A stretch of 64,000 nucleotides of DNA, taken from assembly GCF_043641925.1 (NCBI RefSeq), contig NZ_JBHZRU010000013.1, positions 30,133 to 94,132 on the forward strand. The letters run 5' to 3'. The notes beneath the pieces are model-generated. The model was not told the origin of the DNA. It did no database searches and was given only the letters and a program-made list of their open reading frames with translations. Each line of letters starts with the position of its first letter. Position 1 is the first letter of the stretch. Source of the stretch: Paenisporosarcina quisquiliarum_A. GTDB taxonomy: Bacteria; Bacillota; Bacilli; Bacillales_A; Planococcaceae. Positions 25,999 through 33,825 of the stretch are shown here, one piece after another. The position numbers and the translations under genes are program-made.

Positions 25999-26277
25999 TT
26001 TATCTTTTAAAATGTGTCGCATGTTGAAAAGTAAACAACATTTGTTGTAAACCACTTTGTACGGAGTCAAACAACCATTTGTGAGGAGTTCAAGTCCCGC
26101 AATACTGCTGCATGTGGCTATTTTATAAGTTAGAAGAAATGACTTTTTTCGAGTAAGTCTTTTTGGATCTTAAATATTGTTATAATGAACGAGTGTCAAA
26201 AGCTAACGATAGCTTTGGATGCTCTTTTTTTTTTGTGCCTAACACGTATTTTATTAACCAGGGAGTTGAAATTATAG

Positions 26278-27471
26278 ATGAATAAGAAGGATATAGCAGA
26301 TATTCGCAAACGATTTAAGATGGATTCTGATTTACTAAAAATCGCTGACATTTATAATGTGTACATCAAGCAGGAAAGCAATGAAATCTATCATGAGGCG
26401 AGCAGCTCATTTTCTTTGTTGGACCGCGAACAGCAAGAGATGTTTCTTGATAACTTTAAAAAGATTTTAGGCGGGAAGCTGGATGTGAAGCTATTTGAGG
26501 TAAAGTTTCAACGTCAAGAAGAAGGGCAGACGGACCATACACAACAGCTATTATATGAGGGACTTCGCAGGGATGATGTAAATGCATGGAAAGCAGATAT
26601 GCAACAGATCACATTGAAGATGATTCAGGACACCCAATATGAAAAGGACATGGTAGTCACTTTCATTCGTGGAAATTATAATAAAACGACGAAACGCCAG
26701 TCAGATGAAACGGAAATTGACATGCGGGATGAAGTGTTTACCACTCCTTTTATCCTCTGTAGTATGAATCAAACCGAACTGCCAAAACGTTCACTGGTGT
26801 TTGACTTTATCGAGAAAGAGTTTAAGTCGAGTTTGCTGGTTGATCCAGTTATTAAACTTGCCACTCCAATTGGTGGATTTTTATTCCCTAGCTTCACGGA
26901 TAACGCCGCAGACATTCATCACATCATGTATGCCGCAAGCAAAGCTAATAAACCGGATTTCCAATTTATCGAGAAGGTTTTGAACGGCGATGAAATTATG
27001 ACTGCTGAGGAAGACAAAGCGGTATTTGAAGAAATCGTTAAAGTCGTGATTGGTGATGAAGTGAATTCGAGAACTCTCGCAGGTTTATATGATGAAATCA
27101 ATCATATGCTCAAGGTGGAAGAAGATGAAAAGGACGAAGATAGCAGTGTTCCTACTTTGGATACTGTAGAGGTTGCACGTGTGCTGAAGGCGAGCGGCGT
27201 AAAAGATGTCAGTATAGAAAAAGTGGAAAGAGCCTTTCAGCAAGTGGTTGAAGATAAAAACTACGAAATGAAAGCAAGCCATATCGTTCCAAGCTACGCT
27301 TCCAAGTCAATCAAAATTAGCACAAAAGTTGCCAATATTGCGATCAGCCCCCAAGACTTGCGATATGTTAAACAGGTCAATTACAATGGCAAACGCTGTA
27401 TATTGATTGAGGTAGAAGAAGACACGATGATTGAAGGATTCAAGCTACTTTCGGAAGATTTGTTAGAGTAG
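26278..27471 (+). CDS. DUF4317 family protein
   Basis: Protein of unknown function. The 397 residues match the DUF4317 type: start MNKKDIADIRKRFK, then ISDIYNVYIK-like segment (ADIYNVYIKQESNEIYH), LDREQQEMFLDNFKKILGG and the C-terminal ISPQDLRYVKQVNYNGKRC and IEVEEDTMIEGFKLL. It is soluble, with no membrane helix, no cysteine cluster and no catalytic motif I can name. GGGAGTT precedes the ATG. The leader carries a small hairpin (AAAGCTA/TAGCTTT) and a long T run. A decayed copy lies 1.3 kb upstream, so the family was once duplicated here. Confidence 0.85.
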   Translation: MNKKDIADIRKRFKMDSDLLKIADIYNVYIKQESNEIYHEASSSFSLLDREQQEMFLDNFKKILGGKLDVKLFEVKFQRQEEGQTDHTQQLLYEGLRRDDVNAWKADMQQITLKMIQDTQYEKDMVVTFIRGNYNKTTKRQSDETEIDMRDEVFTTPFILCSMNQTELPKRSLVFDFIEKEFKSSLLVDPVIKLATPIGGFLFPSFTDNAADIHHIMYAASKANKPDFQFIEKVLNGDEIMTAEEDKAVFEEIVKVVIGDEVNSRTLAGLYDEINHMLKVEEDEKDEDSSVPTLDTVEVARVLKASGVKDVSIEKVERAFQQVVEDKNYEMKASHIVPSYASKSIKISTKVANIAISPQDLRYVKQVNYNGKRCILIEVEEDTMIEGFKLLSEDLLE

Positions 27472-27479
27472 GAGTTGGG

Positions 27480-27692
27480 TTATCCATCAATTAAATCCAC
27501 TTCACAACCAGAGATAACTGCTAGTTGGCCAGAAAGTATAAACCGTTCATATGATGATAACTGCTTTAGATCGATATCGCTATCTTCTCGTTCAGTCCCT
27601 TTTGCAAATGAACCAAAAAGGATGATGAAATCAGTGTCTAGTTGTTGATTGATTATCTGAATCAATTGCTGTTGAGTTTTCTCAGAAAGCAC
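27480..27692 (-). pseudogene. Truncated MNT-type nucleotidyltransferase
   Basis: The 70 residues hold the nucleotidyltransferase core GSFAKGTEREDSDIDL and then the continuation YERFILSGQLAVISGCEVDLID typical of MntA-like (HepT-partner) antitoxins. Family members continue for about 50 more residues (VDLIDL...). Here the frame stops one residue after VDLID, eight bases before the end of the DUF4317 gene on the other strand. No HepT partner is nearby. The start is GTG with AAGGTGGTG upstream. It may still be translated, but it is probably a remnant. Confidence 0.65.
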
Positions 27693-27879
27693 GTTATCAC
27701 CACCTTATTTTAATTATAGCCGTTATTAAGAAAATCACACTTTCCCTTGTTACGGTTAATTTTTTCGCAGTTTAACTAGTAAGTTTTACTTAAAATTCAG
27801 TTTGGTGTGAACTGATTTCATTTTAGAGTGCATTTGAGGTAATCTAGTAAGAAATAGATATTTCCAAAAGGTGATTACC

Positions 27880-28299
27880 ATGCATTCACTACTATCCAAA
27901 ATCAGCTATGATCAAGTGCAAACACATGAAAAAATGAAGTTGCTTCCATATTCTCTAGAGTCATGTGATTGCGCCTATTGTCAAAACTACATTGCAAATT
28001 TACCTGCGTTTCCTATTGAGTTGATTACATTATTAGCAACGTTAGGAATCGATTCAAAAAAGCCGAGTGAGATTATGCAAGTGGATGAGGTAGGAGCAGG
28101 GCATCTTTACATAGCCACTTATCACTTTATTGGAAGTTGTCCAGGACTTGGAGCAGAACCGCTCATTCACAAAACGGAAAACTATACGCTGTATTTTACA
28201 ACGGAGGAAATGGATTTTGTACCTGAGACGTTTCCGCAAGAGGTAGTACAAATAATGGTAGAGATTATATTGCCATGGAAGATTGAAGAGAAGGAGTGA
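27880..28299 (+). CDS. Conserved hypothetical protein with CxCxxC motif
   Basis: The 139 residues contain an early CDCAYC (about residue 29-34) followed by FPIELITLLATLGIDSKKPSE and later GHLYIATYHFIGSC. I recall unnamed bacterial proteins with the same order (CxCxxC, FPxELxxLLxxLGID, then a HLY...WFHFVG-like segment), but no function is known. The cysteines could bind metal. AAAGGTGATT before ATG 27880 sets the start; the upstream in-frame GTG (27871) is within that site. The stop lies one to four bases before the next gene, so the two form an operon. Confidence 0.75.
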   Translation: MHSLLSKISYDQVQTHEKMKLLPYSLESCDCAYCQNYIANLPAFPIELITLLATLGIDSKKPSEIMQVDEVGAGHLYIATYHFIGSCPGLGAEPLIHKTENYTLYFTTEEMDFVPETFPQEVVQIMVEIILPWKIEEKE

Positions 28300-28303
28300 G
28301 ATG

Positions 28304-28864
28304 ATGAAAAAGAAATCCCTTACTGATGATCAAAAGCAAGAACTTTTCGAGACATTGAAGCAACGATTCGAAAAACATATGGATCGCCATACTGGCCACT
28401 TATGGGACCAGGTAGAGAAGAAACTACAACAGAATCCAAATGCCGTCTGGTCGCTATCGGAAATGGATCGCACGGGCGGGGAGCCCGACGTGGTCGCGTA
28501 TGATGAGAGCACTGATATGTTTCACTTCTACGACTGCGCAAAAGAAAGTCCGAAAGAGCGCAGAAGTGTCTGCTACGATCGTGAAGCGCGAGAAGGACGT
28601 AAGAAATTTCCGCCAGAAAACTCAGCGCTGGAAATGGCTGCTGAAATGGGAATAGATGTATTGGATGAAGAGCAGTACCGCTACTTGCAGACACTGGGAG
28701 AGTTTGATCTTAAGACATCAAGCTGGATCATTACCCCTGCCGATATCCGTAAACTCGGAGGTTCCTTATTTGGAGATCGCAGATACAATACCGTATTCGT
28801 TTATCACAATGGAGCCGATTCGTATTATGCGGCGAGAGGGTTCAGAGGAGTTTTAAAAGTTTAG
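28304..28864 (+). CDS. DUF4256 family protein
   Basis: The 186 residues match DUF4256: FETLKQRFEKHMDRHTGHLW near the start, then MDRTGGEPDVVAYD, FHFYDCAKESPKERRSVCYD and DEEQYRYLQTLGEFDLKTSSW, ending with a Tyr/Asn/Arg-rich tail (FGDRRYNTVFVYHNGADSYYAARG). It is soluble and of unknown function. Two adjacent ATGs (28301, 28304) follow AAGGAGTGA; the second has better spacing. It is translationally close-coupled to the upstream CxCxxC protein. A terminator follows. Confidence 0.85.
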   Translation: MKKKSLTDDQKQELFETLKQRFEKHMDRHTGHLWDQVEKKLQQNPNAVWSLSEMDRTGGEPDVVAYDESTDMFHFYDCAKESPKERRSVCYDREAREGRKKFPPENSALEMAAEMGIDVLDEEQYRYLQTLGEFDLKTSSWIITPADIRKLGGSLFGDRRYNTVFVYHNGADSYYAARGFRGVLKV

Positions 28865-28907
28865 TTTTCTTGGAAAAGAACAGTGAATACTTGATTCATT
28901 ATAAATA

Positions 28908-28950
28908 CAAACAGCACCGCCGAATGCATCATCGGGCAGTGCTGTTTTTT
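28908..28950 (+). terminator. Terminator after the DUF4256 gene
   Basis: AACAGCACCGCC and GGGCAGTGCTGTT form an interrupted stem, followed by TTTT. Confidence 0.78.
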
Positions 28951-28969
28951 AGTATGGGCAAAACGCCAA

Positions 28970-29413
28970 TTAACATGTTGCATCATCATTTAATCCAAGC
29001 TTCATAGAAAGCTCCGCGAGCATCTGCTGATAGCGAACATATTCACCTTCAGTCAGACCGAGAATCTCAACTAGTTTTTCAGGTATCTGTTGTGCTTCAT
29101 TTTCTAAAGAAAGTCCTTTAGCAGTTAACTGAATCACAAGATGACGTTCATCATCAGGATTACGCGTTTTTTCAATGTACCCAATGGCAATTAGTTTATT
29201 GATAAGTGGAGTAAGCGTACCAGAATCTAATTTTAAGCGAGCTCCAATTTCTTTCATCGCAATTCGATCTTGTTCCCACAAAACAAGCATCACCAAATAC
29301 TGTGGATAGGTTAAGTGAAGTGGTTCAAGAAGCGGTCGATAGCGTTTTGTAATCTCTTTTGAAATTGAATAAAACGGGAAGCATAGCTGATTGGTTAAGT
29401 GTAATGCATTCAA
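28970..29413 (-). CDS. ohrR: Organic peroxide sensor OhrR (MarR family)
   Basis: MarR-type repressor that senses organic peroxides through an N-terminal cysteine. The 147 residues contain LTNQLCFPFYSISKEITKRYRPLLEPLHLTYPQYLVM in parts; C11 is in the position of the reactive Cys, with the conserved tyrosines around it. A winged helix follows (LKLDSGTLTPLINKL recognition helix, RNPDDERHL wing). Unlike B. subtilis OhrR it ends in a second cysteine (C147, the last residue). The start is TTG, eight bases after AGGAGG. It is divergent from ohr, its probable target. Confidence 0.93.
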   Translation of the reverse strand: MNALHLTNQLCFPFYSISKEITKRYRPLLEPLHLTYPQYLVMLVLWEQDRIAMKEIGARLKLDSGTLTPLINKLIAIGYIEKTRNPDDERHLVIQLTAKGLSLENEAQQIPEKLVEILGLTEGEYVRYQQMLAELSMKLGLNDDATC

Positions 29414-29447
29414 CGTGAGTACCTCCTAAAAGCATATGAATTGCTAT

Positions 29448-29492
29448 TTCAATTGAATTGCCTATAATTAAATTGTACACAACTTAATTATA
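29448..29492. promoter_or_regulatory. ohr promoter and OhrR operator
   Basis: Bases 29463-29492 form an imperfect 30-base palindrome (26 of 30 positions match the reverse complement), with arms TATAATTAA and TTAATTATA. It includes the TATAAT -10 (29463-29468) of ohr, with TTGCTA at 29441-29446 as -35. A second small palindrome TTCAATTGAA lies at 29448-29457. This AT-rich symmetry is like known OhrR operators. Confidence 0.7.
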
Positions 29493-29516
29493 ACATAGTA
29501 ATGAGGAGGAAATAGG

Positions 29517-29933
29517 ATGCAAAAATTATTTACATCATCTGCAACAGCTGTAGGAGGTCGTCAAGGGAGTGTGGCTTCTGAAAGTGGAACGTATGATTTA
29601 GAACTTGGAATGCCAATGCCTGGCGTGGATATGACAGGTAAGACAACGCCTGAAGAATTATTCGCAGGAGCTTATGCAGCCTGTTTTGATTCTGCAATGA
29701 CTATTGCGGCAATGCAAAAACGTATTCAATTAGCAGGTTCAGAAATTACTTCTCATGTATCTTTAAACAAAGGTGCAGAAGGTTATGCTATTTCAGTTGA
29801 AATGAATATTACGATTAAAGGCGTAGATCAGTCTACGGCAGAGATGATTGTTGAAGAAGGTCACAAAGTCTGCCCATTCTCAAATGCGATTCGTAATAAT
29901 GTAGAAGTATCATTCAACGTTAAGGCAGAATAA
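29517..29933 (+). CDS. ohr: Organic hydroperoxide resistance protein Ohr
   Basis: Thiol peroxidase of the Ohr/OsmC family that reduces organic hydroperoxides using lipoyl-type electron donors. The 138 residues have the peroxidatic C56 in AYAACFDSAM, the resolving Cys in HKVCPFSNAIRNN, and the accessory Arg15 and Glu46 of the active site (TTPEELF). Length and motif order match Ohr rather than OsmC. AGGAGG precedes the ATG. It is divergent from ohrR with the shared operator in between, and a terminator follows. Confidence 0.95.
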   Translation: MQKLFTSSATAVGGRQGSVASESGTYDLELGMPMPGVDMTGKTTPEELFAGAYAACFDSAMTIAAMQKRIQLAGSEITSHVSLNKGAEGYAISVEMNITIKGVDQSTAEMIVEEGHKVCPFSNAIRNNVEVSFNVKAE

Positions 29934-29956
29934 GCAAATACAAATTTATATATATG

Positions 29957-30000
29957 AATAAACCTACTCATTTCAATCTAAAATGAGTAGGTTTATTTTA
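29957..30000 (+). terminator. Terminator after ohr
   Basis: AATAAACCTACTCATTT and AAATGAGTAGGTTTATT form a perfect 17-bp stem, followed by TTAT. Confidence 0.85.
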
Positions 30001-30261
30001 TAGTGAACATATTTATTAAGGCATCCAAATCCATTTAATCTACTTGTTAAGCTTTAAAATGATGATGTTCAAACTCTACGGTTATGGGCGTTATCATTTC
30101 CTCTCTATTTAATTTACCGAAAATTCATAAAATTAAATACTTATCGATGTCTTTCTAAGAGATTCGAAGTTAAACTAGAAGTAGTTGCTTCTTACAATCT
30201 TAAAAAATATGTATTCGATGCTCAAATTGGGATGCTTAATACTTTTCAAATGTTCTCTACT

Positions 30262-30276
30262 TTATTATAATTCTAA
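30262..30276. promoter_or_regulatory. PerR-box-like site upstream of katG
   Basis: TTATTATAATTCTAA matches the PerR consensus TTATAATNATTATAA at 12 of 14 defined positions. It lies about 88 bases before the katG start. The rest of the interval 30001-30363 shows no gene. Confidence 0.5.
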
Positions 30277-30363
30277 TGTAAGAATAACTATCCTTTATTA
30301 GAAACACCCAGCATTATGATTTACAGATAGAAAGACACTATTTTTCATAGGAGGGTTTAGGAA

Positions 30364-32595
30364 ATGGAAAACAACGTACATGATAACAATGATGAAAAGC
30401 GCCACACAGCTGCAGGAGATGCACAATGTCCAGTAACGGGTGGTCACAAAGATAGTGCGATTACGACATCAACAAAACCAGGTCGTACGCAGAATAAAGA
30501 CTGGTGGCCGAATATGATGAATATCAATATTCTGCATCAACATGATAAGAAATCGAATCCTTTAGGGGATGATTTTGATTATAAAAAGGAATTTGCAAAG
30601 TTAGACTATGATGCATTAAAACAAGATCTTCACGATTTAATGACAAATAGTCAAGAGTGGTGGCCAGCAGACTACGGTCACTATGGTCCGTTCTTCATCC
30701 GTATGTCATGGCATGCAGCAGGTACGTATCGTACTGCAGACGGCCGTGGCGGTGGTTCTACTGGAAATCAACGTTTTGCACCGTTAAACAGTTGGCCTGA
30801 TAACGTAAACTTAGATAAGGCTCGTCGTTTGCTGTGGCCAATTAAACAAAAATATGGAAACAAAATTTCTTGGGCCGATTTGTTGGTGTTAACAGGAAAT
30901 GTAGCACTTGAGTCGATGGGCTTTAAAACGTTTGGATTTGGAGCGGGGCGCGAAGACATTTGGGCACCAGAAGAGGACGTATATTGGGGGAATGAAAAAG
31001 AATGGTTAGCAGATAATCGTTATTCTGGTGATCGCGATTTAGAAAACCCACTAGCTGCAGTTCAGATGGGCTTAATTTATGTGAATCCAGAAGGACCAAA
31101 TGGTAAACCAGACCCTCTTGCAAGTGCCGTGGATATTCGCGAGACGTTTGCACGGATGGGCATGAATGATGAAGAGACAGTTGCATTAATCGCGGGTGGT
31201 CATACGTTTGGTAAATCACATGGTGCAGGAGACCCTTCTCATGTAGGGGATGATCCAGAAGCGGCTTTAATTGAAAACCAAGGTATTGGTTGGAAGAGTA
31301 CGTATGGTTCAGGAAAAGGCCGAGATACCATTTCAAGTGGGATTGAGGGAGCTTGGACTGCTAACCCAACAAAATGGGACAATGGGTATTTTGAGCAACT
31401 ATTTGAATACGAGTGGGAGTTAACTAAATCTCCTGCTGGTGCGTATCAATGGGCTGCAAAAAACTTACCAGAAGATCATATGGCACCGGATGCAGAAGAT
31501 GCTTCGATTAAAGTGAAAACAAATATGACAACTGCAGATATGGCACTTCGCATGGATCCGTCATATGAAAAAATCTCTCGTCGTTATTATGAAAACATGG
31601 ATGAATTTGCAGATGCGTTTGCTCGTGCGTGGTTCAAACTTCTTCACCGTGACATGGGACCAAAAGAGCGTTACTGGGGACCAGAAGTTCCTGAAGAGGT
31701 ATTAATCTGGCAAGATCCAGTACCAAAAGCAGAGAACACGCTAACATTTGAGGAATTAAACGATTTAAAAGAGAAAATCTTGGCAAGCGGGTTAACTTCT
31801 CAACAGTTAGTTAAAACAGCTTGGGCTTCTGCAAGCACATATCGTGGTTCAGACAAACGTGGTGGTGCAAACGGAGCTCGTATTCGATTCGCGCCTCAAC
31901 GTAACTGGGAAGTAAACGAGCCAGAAGAGTTAGCAAACGTGCTAAATGTCTATGAAAACTTGAAAACAAGTACTGGAAATAAAGTAAGTCTCGCTGATTT
32001 GATTGTCCTTGGAGGAAATGTTGCACTAGAACAAGCTGTAAAAGCAGCTGGTTTTGATCTGACTGTTCCGTTCACTCAAGGTCGCGGAGATGCACTCGAA
32101 GAACAAACGGAAACGGATAGCTTTGATGTATTAGAGCCAGTCTCAGACGGTTTCCGAAACTACCAAAAGAAAGAATATGCTACAAGCCCAGAAGAAATGT
32201 TGCTTGATAAAGCACAATTACTTGGCTTAACAGCACCAGAGATGACGGCATTAATTGGTGGTATGCGTGCATTAGGTGCAAATTATAAAGGGGCAGCTGA
32301 AGGAATCTTTACCGATAATGTTGGCACATTAACAAATGATTTCTTCGTCAATATACTAGATATGAACATTGAATGGACGCCAGCAGGTTTCAATAAATAC
32401 GAAGGTAAAAACCGTGTGACAGGTGAAGTCGTTCGCACAGCAACACGTTTTGACTTAGTATTCGGATCTAATTCCATTCTGCGGGCCATTGCCGAAGTGT
32501 ACGCACAAGATGACAGTAAAGAAAGATTCGTTCGTGATTTCATCCAAGCATGGAGTAAAGTGATGAATGCCGATCGTTTTGATTTACAAAACTAA
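30364..32595 (+). CDS. katG: Catalase-peroxidase KatG
   Basis: Haem enzyme that destroys hydrogen peroxide and also acts as a peroxidase. The 743 residues show the two-domain KatG layout. The N-terminal catalytic domain has the distal triad R113, W116, H117 (FIRMSWHAAGTYR), LIYVNPEGPNG with the Tyr of the Trp-Tyr-Met cross-link, and the proximal His in ALIAGGHTFGKSHG. The C-terminal domain (from about 430) repeats the fold without haem (KTAWASASTYRGSDKRGGANG). GGAGGG precedes the ATG. It stands alone between a PerR-like box and a terminator, next to ohrR/ohr. Confidence 0.97.
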   Translation: MENNVHDNNDEKRHTAAGDAQCPVTGGHKDSAITTSTKPGRTQNKDWWPNMMNINILHQHDKKSNPLGDDFDYKKEFAKLDYDALKQDLHDLMTNSQEWWPADYGHYGPFFIRMSWHAAGTYRTADGRGGGSTGNQRFAPLNSWPDNVNLDKARRLLWPIKQKYGNKISWADLLVLTGNVALESMGFKTFGFGAGREDIWAPEEDVYWGNEKEWLADNRYSGDRDLENPLAAVQMGLIYVNPEGPNGKPDPLASAVDIRETFARMGMNDEETVALIAGGHTFGKSHGAGDPSHVGDDPEAALIENQGIGWKSTYGSGKGRDTISSGIEGAWTANPTKWDNGYFEQLFEYEWELTKSPAGAYQWAAKNLPEDHMAPDAEDASIKVKTNMTTADMALRMDPSYEKISRRYYENMDEFADAFARAWFKLLHRDMGPKERYWGPEVPEEVLIWQDPVPKAENTLTFEELNDLKEKILASGLTSQQLVKTAWASASTYRGSDKRGGANGARIRFAPQRNWEVNEPEELANVLNVYENLKTSTGNKVSLADLIVLGGNVALEQAVKAAGFDLTVPFTQGRGDALEEQTETDSFDVLEPVSDGFRNYQKKEYATSPEEMLLDKAQLLGLTAPEMTALIGGMRALGANYKGAAEGIFTDNVGTLTNDFFVNILDMNIEWTPAGFNKYEGKNRVTGEVVRTATRFDLVFGSNSILRAIAEVYAQDDSKERFVRDFIQAWSKVMNADRFDLQN

Positions 32596-32600
32596 GTAAG

Positions 32601-32641
32601 AAAAATCCTAGTCAGAGCATAACCCTGACTAGGATTTTTTT
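32601..32641 (+). terminator. Terminator after katG
   Basis: AAATCCTAGTCAG and CTGACTAGGATTT form the stem, followed by TTTT. Confidence 0.9.
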
Positions 32642-32694
32642 GCGAAAATGATTGTTCATTATTATTTAAGTAATCGAATGAATGGTCATGCTGA

Positions 32695-32964
32695 CTATCG
32701 ACTAACAGCTATGTATTGTTTTTGATGATTATGAATCGCTGCGAAAGTCATCGATTGGTTGGCACGAAGCAACGAATGATATTTTTTCATGGATAAATTA
32801 TTTGCTAGGCACCATTGTTGCAGCTTATAAAGATTTAGAGTCATGAGTTGGTGTAATTGAGTCGCATTATAATGGTTTCTTCTATTTATGTCCTTTTTCT
32901 TGTGTTGGATGAAGTTGTTCTTTTCTATCAATTTTAATAATAGTTCGAGGATTAGATACAGCAT
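32695..32964 (-). CDS. Possible small protein of unknown function
   Basis: An 89-residue reading frame with a Leu-rich N-terminus (LYLILELLLKLIEKNN) and a polar, helix-like remainder (LYKLQQWCLANNLSMKKYH). AGAGG is close (about three bases) to the ATG at 32964, so the ribosome site is not convincing. No family is recognised. It is the only candidate in the 32.6-33.2 kb stretch; the rest of that stretch shows no structure I can name. It could be a chance reading frame. Confidence 0.3.
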   Translation of the reverse strand: MLYLILELLLKLIEKNNFIQHKKKDINRRNHYNATQLHQLMTLNLYKLQQWCLANNLSMKKYHSLLRANQSMTFAAIHNHQKQYIAVSR

Positions 32965-33220
32965 CACCTCTAGGACCCACTTCGTTGTACATCCCTAGTG
33001 ATCGACTAGAGATGGACATTAATTAGTTCTTCGACTGATGGTTACTTACTATTTATTACCTATTTATGTATAGTATATGGTAAACAAATGGAATATAATA
33101 TACCTATTATATTAATTCGGAGTACATGATTAATCTTTAAAAAGGTTGAACTAGATTTATGCAATTTAAGGTTACTAACTTCATTTATTAATATAAAGCA
33201 GAAAGATTAGAGGTTATGCT

Positions 33221-33808
33221 ATGGCAGTATTTAATTTAATGCCGAATGAATCAATCATCCTTAAGAGTCAGAATGTAGCACACGGGGGATTGATGGCGAT
33301 TCATACGGATGAACTTATTCTTACAAATCAAAACATTATACATGTTAAAAAAGGAGTGTTCGGAAATACAAAGAATGTAAAAAGGTACGCTGTGAATCAA
33401 ATCAAAATATTTAATGGGGAACCTCAAGCCATTTTAGGAAAACAGCGGAATGGTAGTTCACAACTTGAAATTTATTTCCTAAATGGACATGAATGTTTCG
33501 GATTTCAGTCTATGACCAAAAAAGAGGTTGTTCAATGGATAAATGCCATTACTAAGTTAGTAACGGGAAATGAGTCAACCACTGTTCCCCTTGGTTTTGC
33601 AATTCCTGGAACCGAGTATCTTGCAGAAACAATTAAAGGAACTGTTGATACTTTCAAAAATACTATTGGTATAAATTCTAAAAAAACAGATAATGGTGTT
33701 TCATCCGAAAAGGTAACTAAAAAGTGTATCTCTTGTTCTGCACCTCTTACTGGAAACAAAGGACAAACAATGTATTGCAAGTATTGTGACACTGCTCAAG
33801 TATTATAA
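33221..33808 (+). CDS. PH-like domain protein with C-terminal zinc ribbon
   Basis: The 195 residues have an N-terminal beta-rich PH/GRAM-like region (about 5-110: ESIILKSQNVAH, ELILTNQNIIHVKKGVFGNTKNVKRYAVNQIKI in parts, then QLEIYFLNGHECFGFQ and VVQWINAI), a linker, and a C-terminal zinc ribbon with CISC and CKYC (about residues 170-190). It is soluble. AGAGG precedes the ATG. Only 17 bases separate it from the SPFH gene, so they form an operon. The zinc-ribbon part is like YdjG/YdjI-associated proteins of the phage-shock-type membrane stress system; this link is inference. Confidence 0.72.
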   Translation: MAVFNLMPNESIILKSQNVAHGGLMAIHTDELILTNQNIIHVKKGVFGNTKNVKRYAVNQIKIFNGEPQAILGKQRNGSSQLEIYFLNGHECFGFQSMTKKEVVQWINAITKLVTGNESTTVPLGFAIPGTEYLAETIKGTVDTFKNTIGINSKKTDNGVSSEKVTKKCISCSAPLTGNKGQTMYCKYCDTAQVL

Positions 33809-33825
33809 GAGGGAGGTACAGTTAT

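Noticed and set aside
26070..26110. Sequence GAGTTCAAGTCCCGC looking like a tRNA T-arm
   Set aside because: No acceptor stem, D-arm or anticodon arm can be built around it.
28320..28694. 124-residue minus-strand frame opposite the DUF4256 gene
   Set aside because: The plus-strand frame has a family match, a ribosome site and a terminator; the minus-strand frame has none.
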